Shown: piece by piece, positions 8,607-16,415 of the stretch
Layout of the letters: every line of letters begins with the position of its first letter
Numbering within the stretch: position 1 is the first letter of the stretch
Assembly (NCBI GenBank): GCA_937924755.1
Contig: CALEVZ010000077.1
Coordinates: 1-41,770 of the forward strand
DNA: 41,770 bases
DNA from: an uncultured bacterium
Lineage (GTDB): Bacteria; Acidobacteriota; Thermoanaerobaculia; Thermoanaerobaculales; Thermoanaerobaculaceae
Reading direction: 5' to 3'
Translations under genes and position numbers: made by a program
The notes under the pieces: generated by a model
Told to the model about the DNA's origin: nothing
The model's database searches: none
The model's input: only the letters and a program-made list of their open reading frames with translations

Positions 8607-9553
8607 CGGGGCAACTCCCGCAGCCGCCGGCGCGGCAGCCGGCGGCGCTGACGCCAGGCCATGGCCAGGCGCGATCCGCCCCTGAGAAGATGTCCGCACA
8701 CCGCCGGACGCCGCCCGATCACCAAGAGCACCATCGCCAGATCCGCCAGAGACAGTAGCGGCAGCCGCAGCAGGAAATCAACCGCATGGAGATTGCGCAG
8801 CAGCGTCGCCCAGCGGTTCAGGAGAATGCACGCCTGCACCGCAGGCGGCCGGCGAAAGATCAGCCGCCCCCGCCCGGCTTTCGCCGTGGCGGCTCGCCGG
8901 TGCACCGCCACCGCGGAGGGTTCGTACACCACCCGCCAGCCGGCGTTGACCACCCGCCACCCCAGATCCACATCCTCCCAGAAGGCGAAAAACTCCCTGG
9001 GAAAGACCTCCCCTTCCACCGCCGCCGCCTGCAGTGCCGCCTGCCGGTACACCATCGCCGCTCCGCACGCCGCCAGCACGTCCGCGCCCTTGAGGTAGCG
9101 GCCGGCGGCCGGCTCCCCGAAACCCCGGTCGCGCACCCGCAGCAGCCAGGGGGTGAGCACCTGGCCGCAGCTGTCCAGCACTTCCCCCCCCGGTCGAATC
9201 AGGCGGGGGGCGACCCCCCCCGCGGTGGGGTCGCCCGCCAGAACCTCCAGGCAGCGGGCGAAGAATTCCTGTTCGGGGAAGCAGTCGGGGTTGAAGAAGC
9301 CGATCACCTCCGCCGCCGGCACCGCCGCCAGCCCCTCGGCACACCCCCCGGCGTACCCCAGGTTGGCCTCCAGGGGTAGACCCCGCACCCCCGCTGGAGG
9401 GTTCAGGGCCCACCGGCGCGAACCGTCGGTGGAGGCGCAGTCGACCAGCACCACCTCCACTGGCACCGACTGCTGCTGCAGCGCCTCCAGACAGCGGGGC
9501 ACGTCGTCCCCGCCGTTGTGGTTGACCACTACCGCCGCCGCTTGAGGGCACAT
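8603..9553 (-). CDS. Glycosyltransferase family 2 (rhamnosyltransferase-like)
   Basis: GT-A inverting glycosyltransferase of 316 residues. AAVVVNHNGGDD starts the nucleotide-binding domain, with VLVDCASTDGS (beta2), GFFNPDCFP (the DxD equivalent) and FAFWEDVDLGWRV containing the ED catalytic-base motif. This is the pattern of the WbbL/RfbN rhamnosyltransferase-like subgroup. The C-terminal 80 residues include a hydrophobic stretch (LLRLPLLSLADLAMVLLVIG), suggesting membrane association. It starts with ATG 9553 and heads the seven-gene operon. A TATCAT box lies 8 bases before it, in the 30-base gap after the DUF2723-like gene. Its product likely adds the second sugar to the WecA-like product. 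The donor is not determinable. Confidence 0.9.
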   Translation of the reverse strand: MCPQAAAVVVNHNGGDDVPRCLEALQQQSVPVEVVLVDCASTDGSRRWALNPPAGVRGLPLEANLGYAGGCAEGLAAVPAAEVIGFFNPDCFPEQEFFARCLEVLAGDPTAGGVAPRLIRPGGEVLDSCGQVLTPWLLRVRDRGFGEPAAGRYLKGADVLAACGAAMVYRQAALQAAAVEGEVFPREFFAFWEDVDLGWRVVNAGWRVVYEPSAVAVHRRAATAKAGRGRLIFRRPPAVQACILLNRWATLLRNLHAVDFLLRLPLLSLADLAMVLLVIGRRPAVCGHLLRGGSRLAMAWRQRRRLPRRRLRELPR

Positions 9554-9561
9554 CGCCGGCG

Positions 9562-9567
9562 ATGATA
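9562..9567 (-). promoter_or_regulatory. -10 box of the seven-gene glycan/pilin operon
   Basis: On the minus strand TATCAT (five of six consensus positions) ends 8 bases before ATG 9553. No Shine-Dalgarno is near that ATG. No convincing -35 is seen at 16-18 bases upstream. It lies wholly inside the 30-base gap after the DUF2723-like stop, so the downstream operon may have its own start apart from read-through. Confidence 0.45.
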
Positions 9568-9583
9568 GCCTCTCCCGCCGAGC

Positions 9584-11005
9584 CTACCGTTCGGGCCCCC
9601 GTTCCACCAGAAGACCCGGCCCGCAGGGCGCGAAGGAATAGCCCAGTTGGCGCAACTCCTGCACGCGATAGTAGGGCGGCCAGGAGTCGGCCAGCACCAC
9701 TGGCCGCCCCCCCGCCTTGGCCTCGGCGATCCGTCCCGCCAGCGTCGCCGCCGGGCGGGGAGTGGCCAGCGCGTCGTCCACCGCCGTGGGGATGACCGTC
9801 ACGTCGAATCGCAGCCCCTCCAGTTCCTGCACCAGCCGCAGCACCGCGCCGGGGTTGAAGTCGGCCAGCACCAGGGCGTTCTCCGGAACCGCCGCCAGCA
9901 GCCGTCGGGCGTACCCCTCGGCGCTGCGCTCCCAGCTCTTGGGGGGGAGCAGGAAGTAGGTGGCATTGTCTCGACCGGGAAGCTGCCGCACCCCCAGAGA
10001 CTCGCGCCCTGCGAGATGGGCTCCCCCTGCCGCGGCGCCGTAGAGCGCCACCTGCAGTGCCCCATGGGCAATGCACCAACGCAGGCGCAACGCTGGCGGC
10101 GCCAGCAGGACTGCCCCGACCACCACAAAGCCCACCATCAGGTGGAGGCGGTAGGGGCTGTAAGTGGTGAGCAGCAGCGCCAGCAGCACCAACATGATCG
10201 CCGCCCCGACGGGGTGGGGGTGCCGCGAGACCCCTCCCTCCTGCATCCGCCTCAGCACTCCCCACCACCCCAACGGTCCCACGGCCAGGCCCAGGGCGCC
10301 GAGGAGCATCGCCGCCCCCAGCAGCGTTCTGGCAGGTGAAAGGAAGGTCGACACGTGCCAGCTCCAGCTCGCCCAGCCGGCACCGGAAGAGCCGGTGAGC
10401 GGATTCTGCGGCGAGCCCCACAGGGCCAGCCAGGCGGGCGCAGCGCCCGCCACCAATCCCAGCACCAGCGCCGCCCGATCTCCCCTTCGGCCGGCCCTCA
10501 CCAATGGGGCCATCAACACTGCGGCGAAAGCATGGACTGACATCGCCAGCCCCCAACTCACCCCTGCGCCCACCCTCGTCCGCTGCCGCAGCAGCGCTCC
10601 AACCACCACTAGTGCCAGGGCCGGGGTGTAGCTCTCGGCCACCGCCGCCGCCCACCACAGGGGGTGCGCCGCCAGCAGCACCGCCGCCGCCCCGTGCGCC
10701 GACTCCGGCCGCTCTCCCCAGCGGAGCAGCAGGCGGTGCACCCCGCCCACGACCACCGCCCCGGCGGCGGCCGACAACAGGTGGAGGGAGTAGGCCGGCG
10801 GCAAGAACCAGGTGAGCCCCAGCCACCCCTGCGCCAGCAGGACCCATCCCGCGTGGTCGCCGGGGTTGAGGGTGGGCAGATAGGTGTGCAGCGCGTAGAG
10901 AGTGAGTTTGGCGCTGTCCGCCCACACCACCCCCGGCGCCGCAGACAAGCCGTACACCGCGGCGGCAGCGGCTCCCCACAACAGCGAGGCTCTGGCGTGA
11001 GGCAC
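9584..11005 (-). CDS. Multi-spanning membrane protein, DUF2723-like
   Basis: Integral membrane protein of 473 residues with about ten hydrophobic helices up to residue 320, followed by a soluble C-terminal domain. The N-terminus carries PGVVWADSAKLTLYALHTY and LNPGDHAGW after the first helix, resembling the first loop of DUF2723 proteins (often with GDSGEL and HPPGYPL). These resemble GT-C type dolichol- or polyprenyl-phosphate-sugar mannosyltransferases. The C-terminal part (AVPENALVLADFNPGAVLRLVQ) resembles their conserved soluble tail. The start is GTG 11005, which has a TAGGAT box 5 bases upstream; the gene is divergent from the degenerate methyltransferase. A role in glycosylating a surface protein or lipid is inferred from fold only. 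Confidence is good for a membrane protein, moderate for the family. Confidence 0.7.
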   Translation of the reverse strand: MPHARASLLWGAAAAAVYGLSAAPGVVWADSAKLTLYALHTYLPTLNPGDHAGWVLLAQGWLGLTWFLPPAYSLHLLSAAAGAVVVGGVHRLLLRWGERPESAHGAAAVLLAAHPLWWAAAVAESYTPALALVVVGALLRQRTRVGAGVSWGLAMSVHAFAAVLMAPLVRAGRRGDRAALVLGLVAGAAPAWLALWGSPQNPLTGSSGAGWASWSWHVSTFLSPARTLLGAAMLLGALGLAVGPLGWWGVLRRMQEGGVSRHPHPVGAAIMLVLLALLLTTYSPYRLHLMVGFVVVGAVLLAPPALRLRWCIAHGALQVALYGAAAGGAHLAGRESLGVRQLPGRDNATYFLLPPKSWERSAEGYARRLLAAVPENALVLADFNPGAVLRLVQELEGLRFDVTVIPTAVDDALATPRPAATLAGRIAEAKAGGRPVVLADSWPPYYRVQELRQLGYSFAPCGPGLLVERGPER

Positions 11006-11010
11006 ACCCC

Positions 11011-11016
11011 ATCCTA
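11011..11016 (-). promoter_or_regulatory. -10-like box before the DUF2723-like gene
   Basis: TAGGAT on the minus strand ends 5 bases before GTG 11005. It matches the consensus at four of six positions and has no clear -35 partner. It is packed with an opposite-strand box into the same 37-base divergent gap. Confidence 0.3.
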
Positions 11017-11030
11017 GCAGGGGCCGACTC

Positions 11031-11036
11031 TATACT
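11031..11036 (+). promoter_or_regulatory. -10 box before the degenerate methyltransferase
   Basis: TATACT (five of six positions) lies 6 bases before ATG 11043, placing the likely transcription start on the start codon. No -35 match is seen 17 bases upstream. The promoter may still drive the glycosyltransferase at 11658, whose start lies 3 bases after the end of this frame. Confidence 0.45.
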
Positions 11037-11042
11037 CTCCTC

Positions 11043-11654
11043 ATGGTCTCGAGCGCCCGCTACGAGAACGCGGGCTGGATCATCACCGTACTCCACCCGC
11101 AAGGCCGGCCACCGCAGATGGGGTGGGGTGTCGGCACCTACACCGGGCGGCTGCGGTTCCTCGCCTCCCGCCCGGTCTGCGGGGACATGAAAGCCTCCCA
11201 CCTTGCGACCGTCCATGAGCTGCTCGGCAACGCCCCGGGGGGGCCGGTGGTGGCGGGGACGCTCGACGAGGATCCGTTCTCTTTACCGGACACTTTCGAT
11301 ACCATGCACTCTCTCAGTATCGCGGACCTCATCGGTGATAACGGTCACGCTGTCCGCCAACTCGCCCGGTGGCTGGCGCCGGGGTACTCCCGCCGAAACG
11401 CAGCGAGGGCTGTACAAAGATTGGCGGGAGAGCTGGACCTTATCCCCCTCTCACCTCCCTGCTACCTCTACGCCCTGGGCGTGGCGGGCCGGCGGTGGAG
11501 TGGTCGCCTCCCGGGCCGCGCCCAGGTTCCCGGACACAGGATCGCTAAGTCAAACCCGCTGGTGAAGCTCCTTCACCGGCCCGTCGGCGGTTTGTCTTCG
11601 GCCTCGAGGCTTACCGCCATGGCTCGGGCAGCTCACCGACGGGCGAACGGGTAA
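11043..11654 (+). pseudogene. Degenerate class I SAM methyltransferase with internal deletion
   Basis: The frame is open for 203 residues but reads as a worn copy of the methyltransferase type common in glycan clusters. Recognisable are QMGWGVGTYTGRL in place of motif I (normally D/E-V-G-C-G-x-G), VVAGTLDEDPFSLPDTFDT in place of the motif II/III region, HSLSIADLIGD where the family has LSVLEHI, and ARWLAPG where it has RxLxPGG. Immediately after LAPG the sequence jumps to YSRRNAARAVQRL, the helix that normally follows the missing beta5 strand and GHxRR loop, so roughly 25 residues appear deleted in frame. The tail (SNPLVKLLHRPVG) resembles the usual C-terminal helices. With the SAM-binding glycines altered and a strand missing, catalysis is unlikely. 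It could instead be a divergent active protein. Confidence 0.6.
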
Positions 11655-11657
11655 ACC

Positions 11658-12767
11658 ATGGGTGTCGCTGGAATCCGGGAACGAAACTCGATGGCGGCCG
11701 GTCTCGGCAAAGCGCGACTCCTCGTTCTTGCAGTTGGCAACGAGCAGGTCGCCAGTACTCGATACCGCGTACTCGCTCACCTTCCGGCTTTGCGGGCGGC
11801 CGGCTGGGAAACCCGCCTCCGCTGGCCGCTGGGCCTTGCCGCGCGGGACCGGACCAGGCGAAGGTTCTGGCGGCTGCTGGACATGATGCGGGATATCCTG
11901 GGGTGGCGTGCAGCGGAGGTGGTGCTCCTTCAACGCAAGCTGTTTCCACCAGCGCTGGCTCGACGACTGCCTCGGAGGGGACAACGGCTCGTCCTGGATT
12001 TCGACGACGCCATCGATCTTCCCCCCCCCTCGGTGCCGGCCGAGTCTTCCCTCCTGGCGCGCTACAGGCGAAACTTTCACGCCACCGCAACGGTGATCGA
12101 CCACGCCCTGTGCGGCAACACCCGCCTCGCCGAACGGCTCCCCCACCGAAGGCACACCATCATCCCCACGCCGGTGGACACCGCGCGTTTCTCACCGAGC
12201 GCGCTGCCCCCTCCAGAAGAGTTTGCGCTCGGCTGGGTAGGGCACTCCGACAACCTTCCCGATCTGGAGTCGCTGCGGGAGCCTCTCGTGCAACTCCATG
12301 CGATTCACCCCGGTCTGAGGCTCATCGTGTGCTCCAACCGGCCGCCCAAGCTGCCGGGAATGATGGTCGAATACCGCCAGTGGAGCCTGGCGGAAGAGGT
12401 GAGCTGTTTCCGAGGTATTCGCATCGGCTTGATGCCACTGAAAAAAGACGATGCGTGGACGCAAGGCAAGTGCGCTTTCAAGGCTATCCAGTACCTGGCG
12501 CTGGGCATTCCAACCGTGGCCTCGCCGGTGGGGATGACCACCGAGGTGGTGATGGATGGCTCCACCGGATTTCTGGCAAGGGATGATGCGGGGTGGGTCT
12601 CCGCGGTGGACACCCTTCTCAGGAATCGCCAGCTCTGGCAGGCGCTCGCCATTCAAGGCCGGCACCATATCTGTCGCCACTTTTCCCTGGAGGCAATCTC
12701 GCCACGGTTCGTGGCGGCGCTGGAGAACGTGTTAAGGGGGGAGTGGGCGCGCCAAGATACCCGCTAG
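11658..12767 (+). CDS. Glycosyltransferase family 4
   Basis: GT-B glycosyltransferase of 369 residues. NEQVASTRYRVLAHLPAL is typical of a subgroup acting in polysaccharide clusters, VLDFDDAIDLP is also typical, and the C-terminal domain has LGWVGHSDNLPDLESL, FKAIQYLALGIPTVASPVG and TGFLARDDAGW. The length is normal and no frame break is seen, so it appears intact despite lying between two gene remnants. The start is either ATG 11658 (used here) or ATG 11691, which would begin MAAGLGKARLLVLAVG. The latter removes an unconserved 11-residue lead and is quite possible. Neither has a strong Shine-Dalgarno. The gene may be read from the TATACT promoter at 11031. Sugar specificity is unknown. Confidence 0.85.
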   Translation: MGVAGIRERNSMAAGLGKARLLVLAVGNEQVASTRYRVLAHLPALRAAGWETRLRWPLGLAARDRTRRRFWRLLDMMRDILGWRAAEVVLLQRKLFPPALARRLPRRGQRLVLDFDDAIDLPPPSVPAESSLLARYRRNFHATATVIDHALCGNTRLAERLPHRRHTIIPTPVDTARFSPSALPPPEEFALGWVGHSDNLPDLESLREPLVQLHAIHPGLRLIVCSNRPPKLPGMMVEYRQWSLAEEVSCFRGIRIGLMPLKKDDAWTQGKCAFKAIQYLALGIPTVASPVGMTTEVVMDGSTGFLARDDAGWVSAVDTLLRNRQLWQALAIQGRHHICRHFSLEAISPRFVAALENVLRGEWARQDTR

Positions 12768-12905
12768 CCGAACTCGATACGGCTGGCAGCAACGGCAGGA
12801 TGCGGGGGTAGCATGCGTCCGAGGGCTGATCCGGCGCCATAGCCGCACGTCCGGACCCCCGCGAAAGAATTCGAATTTCCTCCGCGGGGCAAGCCTCCAC
12901 GATGA

Positions 12906-12911
12906 TAGGAT
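12906..12911 (+). promoter_or_regulatory. -10-like box before the asparagine synthetase remnant
   Basis: TAGGAT lies 7 bases before ATG 12919 and matches four of six consensus positions. It has the same geometry as the other leaderless-type starts here, suggesting that the ancestral gene began its own transcript at this point. Confidence 0.3.
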
Positions 12912-12918
12912 GAGTTGA

Positions 12919-13125
12919 ATGTGCGGTATCTGCGGCATCTTCGACTCTCCGAGGGACTCCGCCGCGCGCCGGCCCAGCGGCCCCGACCGCCGCAGCTCCT
13001 TCGTTGAGGCTGGCGTCGCCGGAAGATGCTGGCGCCTCGCGGACATCGACCCGGAATGTCACGCGCGCACCCTTTCCAGGATCATCCAGCCCGTGCCGAC
13101 CATGGCGAAAGACTGTGGGCTCTGA
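12919..13125 (+). pseudogene. 5' remnant of a glutamine-dependent asparagine synthetase
   Basis: The frame opens with MCGICGIFDS, the hallmark N-terminus of class II glutamine amidotransferases such as AsnB, where Cys2 is the catalytic nucleophile. The family then continues within about 40 residues to an HRGPDDxGxW motif. Here a long unmatched stretch follows, then TLSRIIQPVP and KDCGL ending at TGA, which looks like an eroded helix plus the end of that motif (DCGLW with TGG changed to TGA). Nothing of the synthetase domain follows; a glycosyltransferase begins 76 bases later. The remnant explains most of the 434-base stretch between the flanking glycosyltransferase genes. In the rest (12768-12918 and 13126-13201) I see nothing recognisable. 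Confidence 0.6.
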
Positions 13126-13201
13126 CCGTTCTGAACTCGCGGCCGCGCCACCTAGCAGCGGCGCAACGGCAAGGGGAGCCGCGAGTCCCCTGTCACTTGC
13201 C

Positions 13202-14356
13202 ATGCTTTCTCACCTGGCATCCGAACGGGCACCCACGGGCGCGGAGCGTAGCCTCGCCACGCTGGCCGCCGGGCTGGCCGGACGGGGGCACCGCGTGGTC
13301 GTGCTTTGTCCCGGCCGGTGGGTCCTCAGAGGCGACCTCGAAACGGCAGGTGTGGAGGTGCGCGAGATCCCCAACCAACCACTCTGGCTTACCTACTGGG
13401 AACCTAAACCCCTCCCGGTGGCCGCCGGCAAGTTCTTGAAATTCATGGCCAATCGGCACTGTCGATGGCGCCTGGCTAGGTTTCTGGCTTCCTGGCGACC
13501 CGACGTAGTGCACGTCAACTGCCTGCCTCACCTCCATGGCGCCATCGCCGCCCGGCGGGTCGGCCCCCCCGTCGTCTGGCACGTTCGGGAAATCCTTCCA
13601 CCGGGGCTGCGCCGACGTTTCTGGGCCCGGCAGCTGACCCGCCATGCCAGCCGGATCGTGGCGGTAAGCGAGGCGACTGCCAAGTGGATGAAGGAGGAGG
13701 GCGTCGGCCGCCACATCACGGTTGTGTATAACGGGGTCGAGATTCCCGAGCGAGTCCCTTCGCCTCCCCAGGCCCGCCGATCCCTCGGCCTGCCCGAGCA
13801 GGGTGTCTGGGTGGGCCTAGTGGGGCAGCTCTTGCCCCACAAGGGGACGGACGTCTTCCTGGCAGCCGCCCGGAAGGCCATGAACCAAAACCGCGAGATC
13901 CGTTTCCTTCTCGCGGGGCCAGCCGGACACCACGAACGAGAGCGCCTGCTGCGCGCCATCGCTGCTCTGCCCGAGCCGCCGCGCTGCCGCCTGCTGCCGC
14001 CTCATCCCGACGGCCTCGCGCTCATTGCCGCCTGTGACATCATCTGCGTCCCCACCCTCACTCCCGATCCCCTGCCCCGCTCGGTGCTGGAGGCGATGGC
14101 AGCCGGCCGGCCCGTGGTGGGCACTTGTCTCGGCGGCATCCCCGAGCTCGTCGTCGACGGCGTCACCGGCCACCTTGTGGCGCCCGAGCGGATCAACGAG
14201 ATGGGCCCGATACTCGCCCGACTTGCCGAAAGTGAACCGGCGAGGTTGTCCCTGGGCGTCGCTGGGCGGACTCGGGCAAAGGAATCATTCAGCATGGAGT
14301 CTCACGTTGCAACGATGGAGGCCCTCATTTCTACGACCCACAGAGGTTTGAAGTGA
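13202..14356 (+). CDS. Glycosyltransferase family 4
   Basis: GT-B glycosyltransferase of 384 residues. N-terminal motifs are MLSHLASERAPTGAERSLA and VVHVNCLPHLHGAIAARR; the C-terminal domain has VGLVGQLLPHKGTDVFLAA, ACDIICVPTL, PRSVLEAMAAGRPVVGT and GIPELVVDGVTGHLV. The start is a problem. Homologues usually begin two to four residues before the AMLSHL strand, and here the upstream codons read CTG-TCA-CTT-GCC-ATG, so CTG 13190 (with AAGGGGAG at 13171-13178) or the ATG used here are candidates. Longer starts at 13004 would run through the asparagine synthetase remnant and are rejected. It overlaps the next glycosyltransferase as GTGA, so the two are translationally coupled. Confidence 0.85.
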   Translation: MLSHLASERAPTGAERSLATLAAGLAGRGHRVVVLCPGRWVLRGDLETAGVEVREIPNQPLWLTYWEPKPLPVAAGKFLKFMANRHCRWRLARFLASWRPDVVHVNCLPHLHGAIAARRVGPPVVWHVREILPPGLRRRFWARQLTRHASRIVAVSEATAKWMKEEGVGRHITVVYNGVEIPERVPSPPQARRSLGLPEQGVWVGLVGQLLPHKGTDVFLAAARKAMNQNREIRFLLAGPAGHHERERLLRAIAALPEPPRCRLLPPHPDGLALIAACDIICVPTLTPDPLPRSVLEAMAAGRPVVGTCLGGIPELVVDGVTGHLVAPERINEMGPILARLAESEPARLSLGVAGRTRAKESFSMESHVATMEALISTTHRGLK

Positions 14357-15330
14357 GTTCCGTGCCCCTCATTTCTGTGGTGATTCCCACCCACAACCGA
14401 CGCGAACTGCTGGCCAGTTCGCTGGCCTCCGTACAGGCCCAGACGCTGGGCGACATCGAGATTCTCGTCGTCGACGACGGCTCCACCGACGACACCGAAG
14501 GGCTTGTTCGAGAGGTCATGGGCAGCGACATCCGCATCTCGTACGTGCGATCCGCCATCCCGGGGGTTGCCGCCGCTCGTAATCTCGGGCTCTCGCAGGC
14601 TCATGCCAGCTGGATTTACTATCTCGACGACGACGACCTGGCTCACCCTAAGGGCCTGGAGATACTGTATACCCGCGTTCGCCATCCGGCGGTGGCTGGC
14701 CGCGCCTGGCGATTCGCCAGTTCCTCACCCGACGTGCAGCCGGTTGATGTCGTCGCTGATCCCCGGCGTTTTCAGGCCCGCCCGTGGCCTCCCACCCTCC
14801 CTTCCCAGGTGACTATCAGGGACCTCCTGACCGCCCCTCGTATTCCCATGGGTGCTGCGCTGTTCTCGCGCCAGGCCTTGCTCACTGCAGGCGGCTTCTC
14901 TAGCAAGCGACGCGCCGCCGAGGACTACGACCTGTGGTTGAGGTTGGCGCTGCTGGGCGTGATCTCCACCCTCGACGAGGTGGTGGTGTACTGTCGACAA
15001 CACCAGGTGCAGACGAGTCGAGACCAGCGCCTGCACTCTCGGGAAACCCGTCTGGTCCTGGAATCCTTCGCCAAAACGCACCCCCGGCTCATTGCCGCCC
15101 ACGGCCGCCTCCGTTTTCGCCGTCGGCTGGCCAGCCTCTGGCGCGAGGAGGCCTACGAGCTTTTCCGCAGCGGCCTTCCCAGAGAAGGGGTGGCCACGGC
15201 CCTTCGCGGTCTGGTGCGCTGGCCGGGTGAGTGGCGACTCTGGGCCTACCTCGCAGCCGCGGCATTGCGTCGCTTCCCTCGCAACCTCCGGCCGACCACT
15301 CTCGTCGCCGAAAATGGGGATTCACGATGA
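14353..15330 (+). CDS. Glycosyltransferase family 2
   Basis: GT-A glycosyltransferase of 325 residues. ISVVIPTHNRRELLASSL and ILVVDDGSTDDT form the nucleotide-binding face, ARNLGLSQA follows, and YYLDDDDLAHPKGLE holds the metal-binding aspartates. A later AEDYDLWLRLAL matches the catalytic-base helix of the family. The C-terminal 80 residues are basic and helical. GTG 14353 shares GTGA with the stop of the preceding glycosyltransferase, and its own stop shares ATGA with the next, making a three-gene chain of glycosyltransferases. The specificity is unknown. Confidence 0.9.
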   Translation: MSSVPLISVVIPTHNRRELLASSLASVQAQTLGDIEILVVDDGSTDDTEGLVREVMGSDIRISYVRSAIPGVAAARNLGLSQAHASWIYYLDDDDLAHPKGLEILYTRVRHPAVAGRAWRFASSSPDVQPVDVVADPRRFQARPWPPTLPSQVTIRDLLTAPRIPMGAALFSRQALLTAGGFSSKRRAAEDYDLWLRLALLGVISTLDEVVVYCRQHQVQTSRDQRLHSRETRLVLESFAKTHPRLIAAHGRLRFRRRLASLWREEAYELFRSGLPREGVATALRGLVRWPGEWRLWAYLAAAALRRFPRNLRPTTLVAENGDSR

Positions 15331-16415
15331 ACCCACGGCGGGCACCCACCCTCGCCGACCTCCCTTCCCCTCCGCCCCATCGTCATGGGTGGCCGTGGAC
15401 CACCGCACCGCTGCCTCTGCCGGAGGCGGCGGATCTTCCCACCATCACCGTGATCACGCCTTCGCTCAACCAGGGGGAGTTCATCGAGGAGACCATCCGA
15501 TCCGTGCTCCTGCAAGGCTACCCGCGCCTCGAGTACCTGGTCATCGACGGCGGCAGCACCGATGAAACCCTAAGAGTCCTCCGCAGGTACGAGCGGTGGA
15601 TCGATTTCTGGACCTCCGAACGCGACGGCGGTCAGGCGGATGCCATTACCAAGGCCCTGGAGCGGTGCACCGGTGCGATCTGCAACTGGATCAACTCGGA
15701 CGATCTCCTCCTGCCCGACTGCCTTACCCTCGTGGCAAGGGCCTTCACCTCCGACGTGGATGCGGTGGCCGGGGCTTGCCTCAACTTCGGCGGCGACCAG
15801 CCCGATGAAGTGCTTCCCAACCGCCGCCTGTCGGCCCGCTCCCTGCTGCGGGGCACCCGCGGCGCGGTGTTCCAGCAGCCATCGTTCTGGTTCCGGCCGC
15901 CTGCCCTGGCCGCTGTCGGTGGCCTCGACACCACCATGCACTACGGCTTCGACTTCGATATGGCCGTCCGCTACACGGCCCGCTTCCCACGCATCCGTTA
16001 TCTTCAGGCGACTCTGGCGGCATTCCGTCGCCATCCGGCGGCCAAGACCACGACCTCGCCCCGCCGGTTCCTGGAGGACTACCGCAGGACATTGGTCAAG
16101 ATCGTGGAAGCGGACCAGCCGCCGTCTCTGAAGAGAGTCGCCCGGTTGCGCCTGCATGAGCTCAATCTCCACAGCGATATAGCCCGCCTCCTGGAGGAGG
16201 CGCACCGGCCATTCCTGGCTCGCTTTTTCACCCTCGCGTCCTGGATTGCCCGCCGGCCAACCCCAGGCACGGTGGCCATCGGCCTCGCTGCCGGCAGGCG
16301 ACTGGTGAGCGGCCGCCCCTGGTTCATGGAGCCGCTGGCTCGTTGGGAAGGGAAAGGAGAAGCCGGTAAAGATCCCAATAGCGCGCTGCCTGCAGGGCGA
16401 GATCGAACTGGCTGA
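15327..16415 (+). CDS. Glycosyltransferase family 2 (WcaA-like)
   Basis: GT-A glycosyltransferase of 362 residues. After a Pro-rich 45-residue lead come ITVITPSLNQGEFIEETI, YLVIDGGSTDETL, SERDGGQADAITKAL and CNWINSDDLLLP, the last holding the DxD-type motif. This pattern (GGQADA, N-SDD) marks a well-defined GT2 subgroup in exopolysaccharide clusters. ATG 15327 overlaps the previous stop as ATGA; the in-frame start at 15231 lies inside the upstream gene and adds no conserved sequence. The last 30 residues are read from DNA that is also the 3' end of the convergent GT4 gene (92-base overlap), so the real or ancestral end may be earlier. Otherwise it looks intact. Confidence 0.88.
   Translation: MNPRRAPTLADLPSPPPHRHGWPWTTAPLPLPEAADLPTITVITPSLNQGEFIEETIRSVLLQGYPRLEYLVIDGGSTDETLRVLRRYERWIDFWTSERDGGQADAITKALERCTGAICNWINSDDLLLPDCLTLVARAFTSDVDAVAGACLNFGGDQPDEVLPNRRLSARSLLRGTRGAVFQQPSFWFRPPALAAVGGLDTTMHYGFDFDMAVRYTARFPRIRYLQATLAAFRRHPAAKTTTSPRRFLEDYRRTLVKIVEADQPPSLKRVARLRLHELNLHSDIARLLEEAHRPFLARFFTLASWIARRPTPGTVAIGLAAGRRLVSGRPWFMEPLARWEGKGEAGKDPNSALPAGRDRTG

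Noticed and set aside
8778-11216. 812-codon open frame on the minus strand
   Set aside because: Gly/Ala/Arg-rich shadow of the GT2 and DUF2723-like genes in another phase; no domain.
11043-13201. Mobile element as the cause of the worn segment
   Set aside because: No transposase, terminal inverted repeats or target duplications were visible.
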